From Streptomyces tubercidicus (GTDB taxonomy: Bacteria > Actinomycetota > Actinomycetes > Streptomycetales > Streptomycetaceae): a stretch of DNA of 64,000 nucleotides. Both the position numbers and the translations under genes were made by a program. The stretch spans positions 4,898,001-4,962,000 of the forward strand of contig NZ_CP114205.1 of assembly GCF_027497495.1 (NCBI RefSeq), given 5' to 3'. Every line of letters starts with the position of its first letter. Position 1 is the stretch's first letter. Positions 1-11,154 of this stretch are shown here, in pieces. The notes below the pieces were generated by a model. It was not told the origin of the DNA and ran no database searches. It worked only from the letters and a program-made list of their open reading frames with translations.

Positions 1-2882
<2,882 letters not shown>

Positions 2883-2890
2883 GCCCGCTT

Positions 2891-3376
2891 CCCACGTTGT
2901 CGGGTGGCCCGCCGTGCCTCTTCTGTTTTCGCCTGTCGGCGGGGTGGGGTGTTTGGGCGGGGGCCGCGGTTTGTGGGTGGTGGGTGCCGGTGGTGGTCCT
3001 CCGGGGCCTGTGTTGTGGACTGCTGCGCTTTACGTCCACAACACAGGCCCCTCCGGCCCACCCCCTCCCGTCCGGGTGGCGGCCTCCGTCCGGTGGGGGT
3101 GAGGGTTTTTAAAGACCGGGAGGTGGGGCCGCACCACGACGCGGCCCCACCTCATGGTCTTTCTTTCCATCACCCCCACCGGGGTGGGGTCCCTCAACGA
3201 CGGGAGGGGGCGGGGCCGGAGGGGTGGGTGTTCGGACGTAAAGCGAAGCAGTCCGAACACCCACCCCGGAGGTCCCGCCACCGGCACCCACCACCTACCG
3301 GGGCCCCACCCCAACACCCCACCCCGCCGACAGGCGAAAAACAGAAGAGGTACGGCGGGTCAGCCGACAACGTGGG
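2891..3376. repeat. 486-bp imperfect palindrome with nested stem-loops
   Basis: The whole gap between two convergent genes is one inverted repeat. The first ~242 bases (from CCCACGTTGTCGG) match the reverse complement of the last ~236 (ending CCGACAACGTGGG) along nearly their full length, at roughly 80% identity by eye. At the centre is a perfect 12-bp stem, AGGTGGGGCCGC (3121-3132) with its complement at 3141-3152. Each arm also carries its own hairpin: about 3005-3056 (stem GCCTGTGTTGTGGAC) and about 3222-3266 (stem GGGTGGGTGTTCGGA). The two stems differ in sequence but each stays self-complementary, while the loop core TGCT-CGCTTTAC is shared between arms. It ends 2 bases before the TAA of the DUF2079 gene. 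It could act as a bidirectional terminator or be a non-autonomous mobile element. Confidence 0.9.
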
Positions 3377-3378
3377 AA

Positions 3379-4917
3379 TTACCGCGAAGACGTTCGGCGG
3401 AAGACCAGGAGGTCGGCCGTATCGCCCAGCACCACATACGTAGAGCGGGGATGACGGGCGGCCGTCTCGGCCAGCACCTGCCGCGGCGTGCGGTCATCAC
3501 GTAGCTGGACGGCGACGAAATCGGGCGCCAGCCCACCCGTATCGCCGATCCAGAAGACCCGGGTCCGGTGCGTGAGCCGGCTCAGCGGCCGGATGTCGGA
3601 CTCCACGGTGGCACCATCCGGTATCCGGTCCAGCAGCTTCTCGTCGGCGGTGACGTTCGGCGGGGTGCGGTAGGCGGCGGCCTCGGTGAGGCCGGACAGC
3701 GGGAGGGTGGTGGTCAGGGCGAGGGCCGCGGCCAGGGCGGCGGCCGGCAGATGGCGGGCGTACGAGCGCAGCCAGGGGCGGGCCGATACCCGTATGCGGG
3801 GCAGGGCGTCGATCAGTGCGAGGAAGACGACCGGCATCAGCACGGCGTTGTAGTGCCAGTCGGTGCCCCAGTAGTGCGGCTCGTGGGAGAGGAAACGCCA
3901 GCCGAGGGTGGGCAGCGCGACCAGGAGGAGGGGGGAGCGCAGGGCGAGGAGTCCGGTGGTGGGCAGCAGGACCCACAGGGTGGTGCGGAGGGCGGTGTCG
4001 AGGGGGATGGTGGCGCCGCCGCCGTCGGTGCCGAGCTTGCTCCAGTAGTCGTACGAGCCGGAGCCGTTGAAGCCGGGTATCAGCAGGCCGAGGGTGACGG
4101 CGGTGGCGGTGATGCCGAAGGCGACCAGGCCGATGGCGAGGGGGCTGGCCCGCCGGGTGCGTATCAGGGCGAGCGCGCCGATGGTGGCCGCGGTCACCCC
4201 GAGGTCCTCCTTGACCAGCACCAGGGGCGCGGCCCAGCACACCACCGCGGTCCAGCGCCCGCGCAGCACCGCTTCCAGCGCGAAGGCGATCAGCGGCATC
4301 GCGAAGGCGATCTCGTGGAAGTCGAAGTCGACGGCCTTCTGTACGCCCCAGGACATGCCGTAGGCGATGCCGATGGCCAGGCCCGGGAGGCGGCCCAGGT
4401 GGCGGGCGGCGGCGCGGGTGACCGGCAGCACGGACAGCGCGAACAGCGCGGCCTGCGCCGTCAGCAGGGTCATGGGCGAGGGGAACACCCGGTAGAAGGG
4501 GGCGAGCACGATCAGCACGGGGCTGAAGTGGTCGCCGAGGATGTTCGTGCCGGGGCCCTTGAGGTCGACTATCGGGGCCTGGAAGTGGGCGTAGCCCCGT
4601 ACGGCCTGTTCGAAGATGCCCAGGTCCCAGGAGGAGAAGGACATGGTGCGGAACCGGCAGAGGGACAGCAGCGTGAACGCGACGAAGAAGAACGCGGCGG
4701 CCCAGTAGGGGTCGAGGCGCGCGGCGCGCAGGGGCGCGGTCCGGGTCCGCAGCCGGTCGGAGCCGTGCCGCAGCCGACCGGCCCATGCCGGTGGCGCGTC
4801 AGTGGTCGCGGTCGCGGGGGCAGTCGGCCCGGCGGTCCGGGGCGGCGGCACGGTCGCGCTGCCCTCTCCCGAAATCCTCCCGGGCGTGCCCCCAGCCGTT
4901 GCTGCGGCCGTGTCCAT
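3379..4917 (-). CDS. DUF2079 polytopic membrane protein
   Basis: Integral membrane protein of the DUF2079 family, of unknown biochemical role. The fold is reminiscent of GT-C-type membrane glycosyltransferases, but I see no proven activity. About 512 residues: a Pro/Ala-rich cytoplasmic N-terminus (~60 residues), then roughly ten hydrophobic segments with the family-typical SFSSWDLGIFEQAVRGYAHF stretch after the first, and a soluble C-terminal part (residues ~400-512). I chose the ATG at 4917, preceded by GAGG six bases upstream. A GTG at 4929 in the same frame, behind GGGGAGA, is an alternative. It ends at TAA 3381-3379, directly against the palindrome, and is divergent from the SurA-like lipoprotein gene. 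Confidence 0.85.
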   Translation of the reverse strand: MDTAAATAGGTPGRISGEGSATVPPPRTAGPTAPATATTDAPPAWAGRLRHGSDRLRTRTAPLRAARLDPYWAAAFFFVAFTLLSLCRFRTMSFSSWDLGIFEQAVRGYAHFQAPIVDLKGPGTNILGDHFSPVLIVLAPFYRVFPSPMTLLTAQAALFALSVLPVTRAAARHLGRLPGLAIGIAYGMSWGVQKAVDFDFHEIAFAMPLIAFALEAVLRGRWTAVVCWAAPLVLVKEDLGVTAATIGALALIRTRRASPLAIGLVAFGITATAVTLGLLIPGFNGSGSYDYWSKLGTDGGGATIPLDTALRTTLWVLLPTTGLLALRSPLLLVALPTLGWRFLSHEPHYWGTDWHYNAVLMPVVFLALIDALPRIRVSARPWLRSYARHLPAAALAAALALTTTLPLSGLTEAAAYRTPPNVTADEKLLDRIPDGATVESDIRPLSRLTHRTRVFWIGDTGGLAPDFVAVQLRDDRTPRQVLAETAARHPRSTYVVLGDTADLLVFRRTSSR

Positions 4918-4929
4918 GCGGAACCTCAC

Positions 4930-5248
4930 TCTCCCCTGCCCGAGAAGATACTCGAACTACTGACCGGCCCCTCCGCTGCCCACTGCGCTGCGACGCCCGG
5001 CCCGCCAGTGGTTCAGACGGGGGCGCGGGGCGGCGCGTTCCCGGGCCGGGGCGATCGCCTGGCTGGGCGCCGCGGGGGCACGGGGCCGGTCCGGGGCCCG
5101 GGACGGGTGCGGCGACGAGAAGGGACACCGAAGCAGAAACCACCCCCGTCACAGATCGTTGGCCGAAGCAGTGGCCCAGGCCACGCCGACTCCTTAGCAT
5201 CGATCAATCAAGGTCGAGACTCCGTCGCACGATCTGCCGGGAGGCCAT
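4930..5248. other. Divergent intergenic region, no gene seen
   Basis: 319 bases between the DUF2079 gene (leftward) and the SurA-like gene (rightward). It must hold both promoters. The only promoter-like element I can point to is TTAGCAT near 5193, about 50 bases before the GTG at 5249, without a convincing -35. Reading frames crossing this stretch have no recognisable protein features. Confidence 0.4.
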
Positions 5249-5887
5249 GTGTTCCGCCGTAGGACAGCGCTCTCCGTATCTGCCACCGCCGCCCTGCTGG
5301 CAGCGACCCCGTTGCTCGCCGCGTGTGGCAGTGATGCCCATCCCGGTGCCGCGGCCATTGTGGACGGGAAGCGGATCACCGTCTCGCAGTTGCAGGCGAA
5401 GGTGAAGGACGTACGGGCCGCCCAGGCCAAGTCCCCGCAGGGCGGCCAGATGATTATGAACACCGGGCGGCTGAGCCTGGCCACCCTCAACGGCATGATC
5501 TTCGACGAGGTGCTGGCGCGCGGTGCCAAGGACGCCGGGGTGACGGTCAGCCGCGGCGACATCCAGAAGTGGCGGGCCAAGGCCGAGCAGCAGTCCGGCG
5601 GTGCCGAGCGGCTGAAGGCGATGTGGCTCCAGCAGGGCGTCGCCCCCGACGAGATCGACGCCATGGTCCGCAATCAGCTGCTGCTCGACGGCGTCGCCCA
5701 GCATCTGCACGCGGACCGCCGTGCGCCGCAGGGCCAGCAGAAGCTCGCCCGCGCGCTGGCCACGACCTCCCGGTCCATGGGGATCGACGTCAATCCGCGG
5801 TTCGGCAAGTGGGACGACCAGCAGGTCATCCTGGGCGAGACCAAGGACCCGTGGATCACCTCGGAGCCCGCGAAGCAGCAGGTCTGA
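5249..5887 (+). CDS. SurA N-terminal-domain lipoprotein
   Basis: Predicted exported lipoprotein of the SurA/PrsA-like chaperone group. It starts at GTG 5249 behind GGGAGG. The N-terminus RRRTALSVS is followed by a hydrophobic stretch and a lipobox LLAAC with the lipidated Cys near residue 26. The mature part (residues 27-212) starts with the SurA_N pattern ATIVDGKRIT-like (AIVDGKRITVSQLQAKV), and is mostly helical. No parvulin PPIase domain follows, so it is a chaperone-like domain without isomerase. A short gap separates it from mazG downstream, and the mfd/lipoprotein/mazG order recurs in streptomycetes as far as I recall. Role in secreted-protein folding is inferred from family only. Confidence 0.85.
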   Translation: MFRRRTALSVSATAALLAATPLLAACGSDAHPGAAAIVDGKRITVSQLQAKVKDVRAAQAKSPQGGQMIMNTGRLSLATLNGMIFDEVLARGAKDAGVTVSRGDIQKWRAKAEQQSGGAERLKAMWLQQGVAPDEIDAMVRNQLLLDGVAQHLHADRRAPQGQQKLARALATTSRSMGIDVNPRFGKWDDQQVILGETKDPWITSEPAKQQV

Positions 5888-5975
5888 CCGGAGGCCGCGC
5901 GGTCGGCGGCCGGGGCCGGATCCCGTCCGCCGACCGGCGCCGGGCGATGTCAGTGCGGTGCGTTACGTTCGAGGC

Positions 5976-7010
5976 GTGAACGCTGACGCCTCCGCCTCTG
6001 ACGCCGCTGCCTCCGCCGCTGACACCGGCGCCGAAGCCCGCCCCGAGGGCCCCGGCACCGGACGCCTGGTCCTGCTGACCACCAGCCACCGGGTCGCCCC
6101 CGGACTCCTGTCCTGGCCCGCATGGCAGATATTGCGCGCGGCCGACCGCGTGCTGAGCGCCGATCCGGAGCATCCGCAGCTGCCTTATCTGCGGGAGGCC
6201 GGTATCGCGGTGGAGACCGCCGCCCCCACCGCCCGCGAACTGGTCGACTACTGCGTGCCCGGGGCCCGTACGGTCGTCGTGCTGACCTCGGCGGACGGCG
6301 AGAGCACGCTGACCGACGGCCTGGCACGGCTGGCCGGCTCCGGCCGCGAGACCATGCCGGACCTGGAGCTGCTGCCCGGCTCCTACGACCTGCCCGGCGC
6401 CCGGCTGCTCGACCTCGTCCAGGTCATGGACCAGATCCGCGCCGAGTGCCCCTGGAGCAGCGTCCGTACGCACCGCGACCTCGCCAAGTACGGCATCGAG
6501 GAGGCGTATGAGCTGGTCGAGGCCATTGAGGAGGGGGACCGCGGGGAGCTGCGGGAGGAGCTCGGGGATGTGCTCCTCCAGGTGGTCTTCCATGCCCGGA
6601 TCGCGCAGGACGATCCGGACGAGCCGTTCTCCATCGACGATGTGGCGGGCACCCTCGTGGAGAAGCTGCTGCACCGCCATCCTCATGTGTTCGGGGAGGA
6701 GGACGCGGCCACCCCGGAGGACGTGAAGGCGCACTGGCTGCGGACGAAGGCCGAGGAGAAGCAGCGGGAGTCGGTGACCGAGGGCATTCCGCTCGCGCAG
6801 CCGGGGCTGGCGCTGGCGGCGAAGCTGGCGTCGCGGGTGCGGACGGCGGGCCTGGAGGTGGCCCCGCCCACGGGCGACGGGGTCGGCTACGAGTTGCTGG
6901 CGATGGCCGTACGGGCGGAGGCGGACGGCGTCGACCCGGAGGCCGCCCTGCGCGCGGCGGCGCGGGCGTACCGGGACGCGGTGGTGGCGGTGGAGGGCTC
7001 CGCCCGTTAG
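5976..7010 (+). CDS. mazG: Nucleoside triphosphate pyrophosphohydrolase MazG
   Basis: Hydrolyses (d)NTPs, especially damaged or non-canonical ones, to NMP and pyrophosphate (house-cleaning). It starts at GTG 5976; the open frame extends further upstream but that part lacks homology and overlaps the lipoprotein gene. Length is 344 residues. The MazG domain occupies roughly residues 150-250, with the metal-binding signature EEAYELVEAIEE ... ELREELGDVLLQ and the motif CPW upstream. Residues 30-130 (LTTSHRVAPGLL, ADRVLSADPEHPQLPYL) look like a degenerate tetrapyrrole-methylase-type N-terminal domain, as in YabN-like fusions but without the Gly-rich SAM motif. It is convergent with the MFS gene. 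Confidence 0.93.
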   Translation: MNADASASDAAASAADTGAEARPEGPGTGRLVLLTTSHRVAPGLLSWPAWQILRAADRVLSADPEHPQLPYLREAGIAVETAAPTARELVDYCVPGARTVVVLTSADGESTLTDGLARLAGSGRETMPDLELLPGSYDLPGARLLDLVQVMDQIRAECPWSSVRTHRDLAKYGIEEAYELVEAIEEGDRGELREELGDVLLQVVFHARIAQDDPDEPFSIDDVAGTLVEKLLHRHPHVFGEEDAATPEDVKAHWLRTKAEEKQRESVTEGIPLAQPGLALAAKLASRVRTAGLEVAPPTGDGVGYELLAMAVRAEADGVDPEAALRAAARAYRDAVVAVEGSAR

Positions 7011-7042
7011 TACGGCGCCGCCCGGCGCCCCCGCCGCCGTAA

Positions 7043-7066
7043 AGCGGCAGCCGCCGCCGCTGCCGC
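7043..7066. terminator. Candidate hairpin between convergent mazG and MFS genes
   Basis: AGCGGCAGC and GCTGCCGC pair around a short CGCC-rich loop in the 70-base gap between the two convergent genes. There is no T-run, as is common for streptomycete terminators. Confidence 0.45.
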
Positions 7067-7080
7067 AGCCGCTCAAGAAC

Positions 7081-8394
7081 TCACCGCTTCCGGCCCCCGC
7101 CGGAGCCACCCCGCCGCGCCCGTTCCGCCAGCCAGAGCGCCACCGTCACGACCGCCAGCCCCGCCCCCAGCGCGCACACGCCGGCCCAGCCTGCTGCGCC
7201 CCAGACTGCCGAGGTCAGTGCCGAGCCGACCGCGCCGCCGACGAAATAGCTGGTCATGTAGGCGGAGTTGAGGCGGTTGCGGGCCTCGGGGCGGACTGCG
7301 TAGACGAGGTTCTGGTTGCTGATGTGGACCGCCTGGGCGGCCAGGTCCAGGGTGATCACCCCGGCGAGCAGCGCGGTCAGGGACCAGGCGCCGCCCGCTC
7401 CGCCGAGGGCCAGCAGGCCCCATGAGCCCAGCAGCAGGAACGCCGCCGCACCGGTGACCTGGTGCGCCAGGCCGCGGTCCGCCAGTCGCCCGCCCAGCGA
7501 GGCGGACAGTGATCCGGCCGCGCCGACCAGCCCGAGCAGTCCGATGGCCGACTCCTGCCAGCCGTAGGACGGGCCGGACAGCAGGAATGCCAGCGCCGTC
7601 CACAGCACGCTGAAGCCCGCGAAGGTCAGGGCGCCCAGCGCGCCCCGCCATCGCAGTACCGGCTCCTGGGCGAACAGCGCCAGTGTGGAGCGCAGCAGTG
7701 CCGGATAGCGCAGTCCGGCGGTGGTGCGCAGGGCCGGCAGCCGGAGCCGCAGCAGCAGCGCCATCAGCAGCATCAGCGCCGCGTTGACCCAGTACACGGT
7801 GCGCCAGCCGCCCAGCTCGGCGAGCAGCCCGGCGGCCGTACGGGCCAGCAGGATGCCGAGCAGCAGCCCGGTCATGACGGTGCCCACGGTCCGGCCGCGT
7901 TCGGCGGGCGCCGCGAGGGTCGCCGCGTACGGCACGACGACCTGGGCGGCGACCGAGGCGAGACCGGTGAGGGCGGTGCCGGTGAGCAGGAGGGCGGCGT
8001 TGGGCGCGCTCGCCGTAATGGTGAGGAAGAGCGCGGTCGCCGCGGTCAGGGTGACGGCCAGCCGGCGCCGCTCCAGCAGATCGCCGAGCGGGACGAGCAG
8101 CAGCAGGCCGAGTCCGTAGCCGACCTGGGCGACGGTCACGACCAGGGCGGCGGTGGACGCGGAGAGGTGCAGATCGCGGCCGATGACGTCCAGCAGCGGC
8201 TGGGCGAAGTAGTTGCCGGCGACGGAGAGTCCGGCGGCGACCGACATCAGCAGGAGGGTGCCGCGGCCGAGGGCCGATCCCGGTCTCGCCGCCGGCCTCG
8301 CCGCCAGTGCGTCCCCGGCGGTCGGCTCCGCCCCCGGCCCCGGCCCCGGCTCCGGCTCCGGTATGAGTTCGTTTTCCACGCGCTCGGTCTCCAT
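7081..8394 (-). CDS. MFS transporter (drug/metabolite efflux type)
   Basis: Major facilitator superfamily secondary transporter, 437 residues with about 12 membrane segments. I chose ATG 8394 (METERVENEL) because GGGGAGG lies just upstream; the frame is open to 8478 but that extension has no homology. After an acidic Pro/Gly-rich N-tail (residues 1-45), the first helix contains AAGLSVAGNYFAQPLLD. The loop 2-3 motif is PLGDLLERRR, and motif C-like glycines are in helix 5, the pattern of YnfM/Bcr-type exporters. It is divergent from a LysR regulator with a dyad between them, so it is likely the regulator's target. The substrate is unknown. Confidence 0.9.
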   Translation of the reverse strand: METERVENELIPEPEPGPGPGAEPTAGDALAARPAARPGSALGRGTLLLMSVAAGLSVAGNYFAQPLLDVIGRDLHLSASTAALVVTVAQVGYGLGLLLLVPLGDLLERRRLAVTLTAATALFLTITASAPNAALLLTGTALTGLASVAAQVVVPYAATLAAPAERGRTVGTVMTGLLLGILLARTAAGLLAELGGWRTVYWVNAALMLLMALLLRLRLPALRTTAGLRYPALLRSTLALFAQEPVLRWRGALGALTFAGFSVLWTALAFLLSGPSYGWQESAIGLLGLVGAAGSLSASLGGRLADRGLAHQVTGAAAFLLLGSWGLLALGGAGGAWSLTALLAGVITLDLAAQAVHISNQNLVYAVRPEARNRLNSAYMTSYFVGGAVGSALTSAVWGAAGWAGVCALGAGLAVVTVALWLAERARRGGSGGGRKR

Positions 8395-8463
8395 CGGCTG
8401 ACCTCCCCGATACGCCCACCGCCACCGCGGCGGCGGGCACACCCCAGCCTGGGCTCCGTCAAT

Positions 8464-8491
8464 CGATGAGTCCAACACATTGTTCTCATCG
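8464..8491. promoter_or_regulatory. LysR-type operator candidate between MFS and LysR genes
   Basis: CGATGAG (8464-8470) and CTCATCG (8485-8491) form a perfect inverted repeat with a 14-base spacer, nested inside a wider ATCGAT ... ATCGAT pair (8462-8467, 8494-8499). It sits in the 141-base divergent promoter region, where LysR proteins normally bind. Confidence 0.6.
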
Positions 8492-8535
8492 CATCGATCG
8501 TGGAGAGAGATGGATGGCAGCTAGGCTCAGGGTGC

Positions 8536-9411
8536 ATGGAGCTTCAGCAGATGCGGTACGTGGTCGCGGTGGCCGAGACCGGGGGGTTCACCCGGGCCGC
8601 GGAGCGCTGTCATGTGGTGCAGTCCGCGCTCAGCCATCAGATCGCCCGGCTGGAGAAGGAGCTGGGCGCCCGGCTCTTCGACCGGACCAGCCGGAGTGTC
8701 CGGCTGACCGCCGCCGGGGAGGCGTTCGTCCCGGTTGCCCGGCAGGCGCTGGAGGCGGCCGAACGGGCCCGCGCCGAGGTGGCGGCCGCGACGGGGGAGG
8801 TGCGCGGTCGGCTGGCGGTCGGCGCGATCACCACCGTCGCGGCCGTGGATCTCGCCCGTGAGCTGGGGGCGTTCCGTCAGCGGTGCCCGCAGGTGCGGAT
8901 CAGCTTGCAGACCGAGATGAGTGACCGGCTCCTGGAGCAGGTGCGGCAAGGGGTGCTGGATGTCGCGTTCGTCGGGCTGGTGCCCGGTGCCCGCACCGTC
9001 GGCGTACGGGAGCGGGAGCTGGCGCGCGGTGAGCTGGTCGCCGTCGTGCCGCCGGGGCATCCGCTGGCGGGGCGGGAGTGGACCACGCTGGCGCGGATGG
9101 CGCGGGAGACCTTTGTCGACTTCACGGCGGGGTCGGCGGCGCGGCGGCAGCGCGATGACGCGTTCCGGGCGGCGGGGCTGACCTCGGAGGTGGCGTTCGA
9201 GGTGACCACGGTGGAGTTCCTGGCGAAGCTGGTGCGGGCGGGCCTGGGCGTCGGCATGGTGCCGGAGGCCATCGCCGCAGAGCTGGCCGGGCTGCACATC
9301 GTGCGGGTGCGGCCGGCGCCCGAGCGGACCGAGCGGGTGGTGTGGAGCGGGCTGGGCCCGTCCCCGGCGGCGGTGGCCTTTCTGAGCGGCCTGGGGGTGG
9401 ACGTGGAGTGA
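8536..9411 (+). CDS. LysR-family transcriptional regulator
   Basis: DNA-binding regulator of 291 residues. I chose ATG 8536 (MELQQMRYVVAVAE), the usual LysR N-terminus; the frame is open 36 bases further but the extra residues do not fit the family. Winged helix-turn-helix at residues 1-60 (GGFTRAAERCHVVQSALSHQI), linker helix, then the periplasmic-binding-protein-like effector domain (residues ~90-290). It is divergent from the MFS gene, which it probably controls together with itself. The last codons (GVDVE-stop) lie inside the first unit of a downstream tandem repeat, so the 3' end of the gene appears to have been duplicated. Confidence 0.92.
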   Translation: MELQQMRYVVAVAETGGFTRAAERCHVVQSALSHQIARLEKELGARLFDRTSRSVRLTAAGEAFVPVARQALEAAERARAEVAAATGEVRGRLAVGAITTVAAVDLARELGAFRQRCPQVRISLQTEMSDRLLEQVRQGVLDVAFVGLVPGARTVGVRERELARGELVAVVPPGHPLAGREWTTLARMARETFVDFTAGSAARRQRDDAFRAAGLTSEVAFEVTTVEFLAKLVRAGLGVGMVPEAIAAELAGLHIVRVRPAPERTERVVWSGLGPSPAAVAFLSGLGVDVE

Positions 9412-9535
9412 GCGGAGGCGCCCCGCCGGTGGGTGGACGTGACGTAGCGGAGGCCCGGCCGCCGGTGGGTGGACGTGACGTAGCGGAGACCCCCGCCGGT
9501 GGGTGGGCGTGGAGTGAGCGGAGGCCCCCGGCCGG
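9395..9535. repeat. Tandem repeat, about four units of 34-36 bp
   Basis: Units begin at about 9395, 9431, 9467 and 9501, each with the core GGGTGGACGTG or GGGTGGGCGTG followed by AGCGGAG and a C-rich tail. Unit 1 contains the stop codon of the LysR gene, and unit 4 repeats its GTGGAGTGAGCGGAGGC form. The array lies directly upstream of the P450 gene, which leaves only ~45 unrepeated bases before that start. Confidence 0.8.
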
Positions 9536-9578
9536 TGGCCGGGCGCGCCGTTGTGCGCCCAGCGGTTACGGTCGGAAG

Positions 9579-10901
9579 GTGCACGACAAGCCCGATATCA
9601 CCGCCGCCGACGCCCCCGCGGGCTGCCCCGCCGCCGGGCCCGCCCCCGCCCTGTTCACCTGGGAGTTCGCCTCCGACCCGTACCCCGCGTACGCCTGGCT
9701 GCGCGAGCATGCGCCGGTGCACCGGACCGAGCTGCCCAGCGGCGTCGAGGCATGGCTGGTGACGCGGTACACCGAGGCGCGGCAGGCGCTCGCCGACGGC
9801 CGGCTGTCCAAGAACCCGGTCCACCACAGCGAGGCCGCGCACGGCAAGGGCAAGGTCGGCATCCCGGGGGAGCGCAGCGCCAACCTGATGACGCATCTGC
9901 TCAATATCGACCCGCCGGACCACACCCGGCTGCGCCGGCTGGTCTCGAAGGCGTTCACCCCGCGCCGGGTCGCCGCCTTCGCCCCGCGGGTCCAGGAGCT
10001 GACCGACCGGCTGATCGACGGCTTCGCGGAGCGCGGGGAGGCCGATCTGATCCATGAGTTCGCGTTCCCGCTGCCCATCTACGCCATCTGCGATCTGCTG
10101 GGGGTGCCGCGGGAGGACCAGGACGACTTCCGCGACTGGGCGGGCATGATGCTGCGCCACACCAAGGCGGGCCAAGGAGGCGGGCCGCGCGGCGGCGTCG
10201 CCAAGTCGGTGAAGAAGATGCGCGGCTATCTCGCCGAGCTGATCCACCGCAAGCGCGCGTCCCTGGGCGCCACCGCCGAGCCGGACGAGGATCTGATCTC
10301 CGCCCTGATCAGGGCCTCCGACCACGGGGAGCAGCTGACCGAGAACGAGGCCGCCGCGATGGCCTTCATCCTGCTCTTCGCCGGTTTCGAGACCACCGTC
10401 AATCTGATAGGCAACGGCATCTACGCGCTGCTGCGCCATCCCGCCCAGCGTGAGCTGCTGCAGAAGTCGATCGAGGCGGGCGACACCGAGCTGCTCGCCA
10501 CCGGTGTCGAGGAGTTGCTCCGTTACGACGGCCCCGTGGAGCTGGCTACCTGGCGGTTCGCGACCGAGGAGCTGACGCTCGGCGGGCAGCGGATCGCCGT
10601 GGGGGACCCGGTCCTGGTGGTGCTGGCCGCGGCCGACCGCGATCCGGCGCGCTTCACCGAGCCGGATGTGCTCGATCTGACCCGGCGTGACAATCAGCAT
10701 CTGGGATACGGGCACGGCATCCACTACTGCCTGGGTGCGCCGCTCGCCCGCCTCGAAGGACAGACCGCGCTGGCGACGCTGCTGACCCGGCTCCCGGACA
10801 TCCGACTTGCGGCGGAACCGGACGATTTGCGCTGGCGGGGCGGGCTGATCATGCGCGGACTGCGTTCACTTCCGGTGGAGTTCACTCCGGATCGGCCCTG
10901 A
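9579..10901 (+). CDS. Cytochrome P450 monooxygenase
   Basis: Soluble haem-thiolate monooxygenase, 440 residues. It starts at GTG 9579 (MHDKPDITAADAP); the longer open frame runs through the upstream tandem repeat. The I-helix motif is FAGFETTVNL (near residue 270), the K-helix ExxR pair is EELLRY, and the haem-binding loop is YGHGIHYCLGAPLARLE (near residue 380) with the Cys ligand. The first Phe of the usual FGxGxHxCxG loop is replaced (LGYGHGIHYC). The closest general type is the actinobacterial CYP107/CYP105 group. No ferredoxin or reductase gene is adjacent, so it must borrow redox partners. Substrate unknown; it may be a stand-alone hydroxylase. Confidence 0.93.
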   Translation: MHDKPDITAADAPAGCPAAGPAPALFTWEFASDPYPAYAWLREHAPVHRTELPSGVEAWLVTRYTEARQALADGRLSKNPVHHSEAAHGKGKVGIPGERSANLMTHLLNIDPPDHTRLRRLVSKAFTPRRVAAFAPRVQELTDRLIDGFAERGEADLIHEFAFPLPIYAICDLLGVPREDQDDFRDWAGMMLRHTKAGQGGGPRGGVAKSVKKMRGYLAELIHRKRASLGATAEPDEDLISALIRASDHGEQLTENEAAAMAFILLFAGFETTVNLIGNGIYALLRHPAQRELLQKSIEAGDTELLATGVEELLRYDGPVELATWRFATEELTLGGQRIAVGDPVLVVLAAADRDPARFTEPDVLDLTRRDNQHLGYGHGIHYCLGAPLARLEGQTALATLLTRLPDIRLAAEPDDLRWRGGLIMRGLRSLPVEFTPDRP

Positions 10902-11154
10902 CCAGCGACGAAGCCGAATGTGACGCAGAGTCAACTGCGTGACCTTTACGTGATGCGTGCTACACCGACTTGTGACTCCCCAAGACCCCGGCTACCTTTC
11001 GACCGACGATCGACAGGCTTCACTCGATCGGTCGAAGCGGTGATGTGGGGGACCGGTGTAACGGTGCCGCTCGCGTGCGTCGGCCGGCCGGAGGCCCCGT
11101 CGAGCAGCTCGAAGAGCTCGTCGACAACTCAACCGCCGCGCGAAAGGCATCCGC

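Noticed and set aside
2883..3378. CRISPR array or insertion sequence at the palindrome
   Set aside because: There are no equal-length direct repeats with unique spacers and no transposase frame; it is an inverted repeat.
3568..5262. 564-residue frame antisense to the DUF2079 gene
   Set aside because: Gly/Glu-rich low-complexity translation typical of the antisense frame; the opposite strand encodes a clear membrane protein.
8877..10724. 615-residue frame antisense to LysR and P450
   Set aside because: Both real genes on the plus strand have intact family motifs; this frame crosses the tandem repeat and has none.
10902..11154. A second c-di-AMP riboswitch or a Crp site before the first rpf
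   Set aside because: The conserved ydaO blocks are absent; GTGAC-like words near 10920-10955 do not form a proper Crp palindrome.
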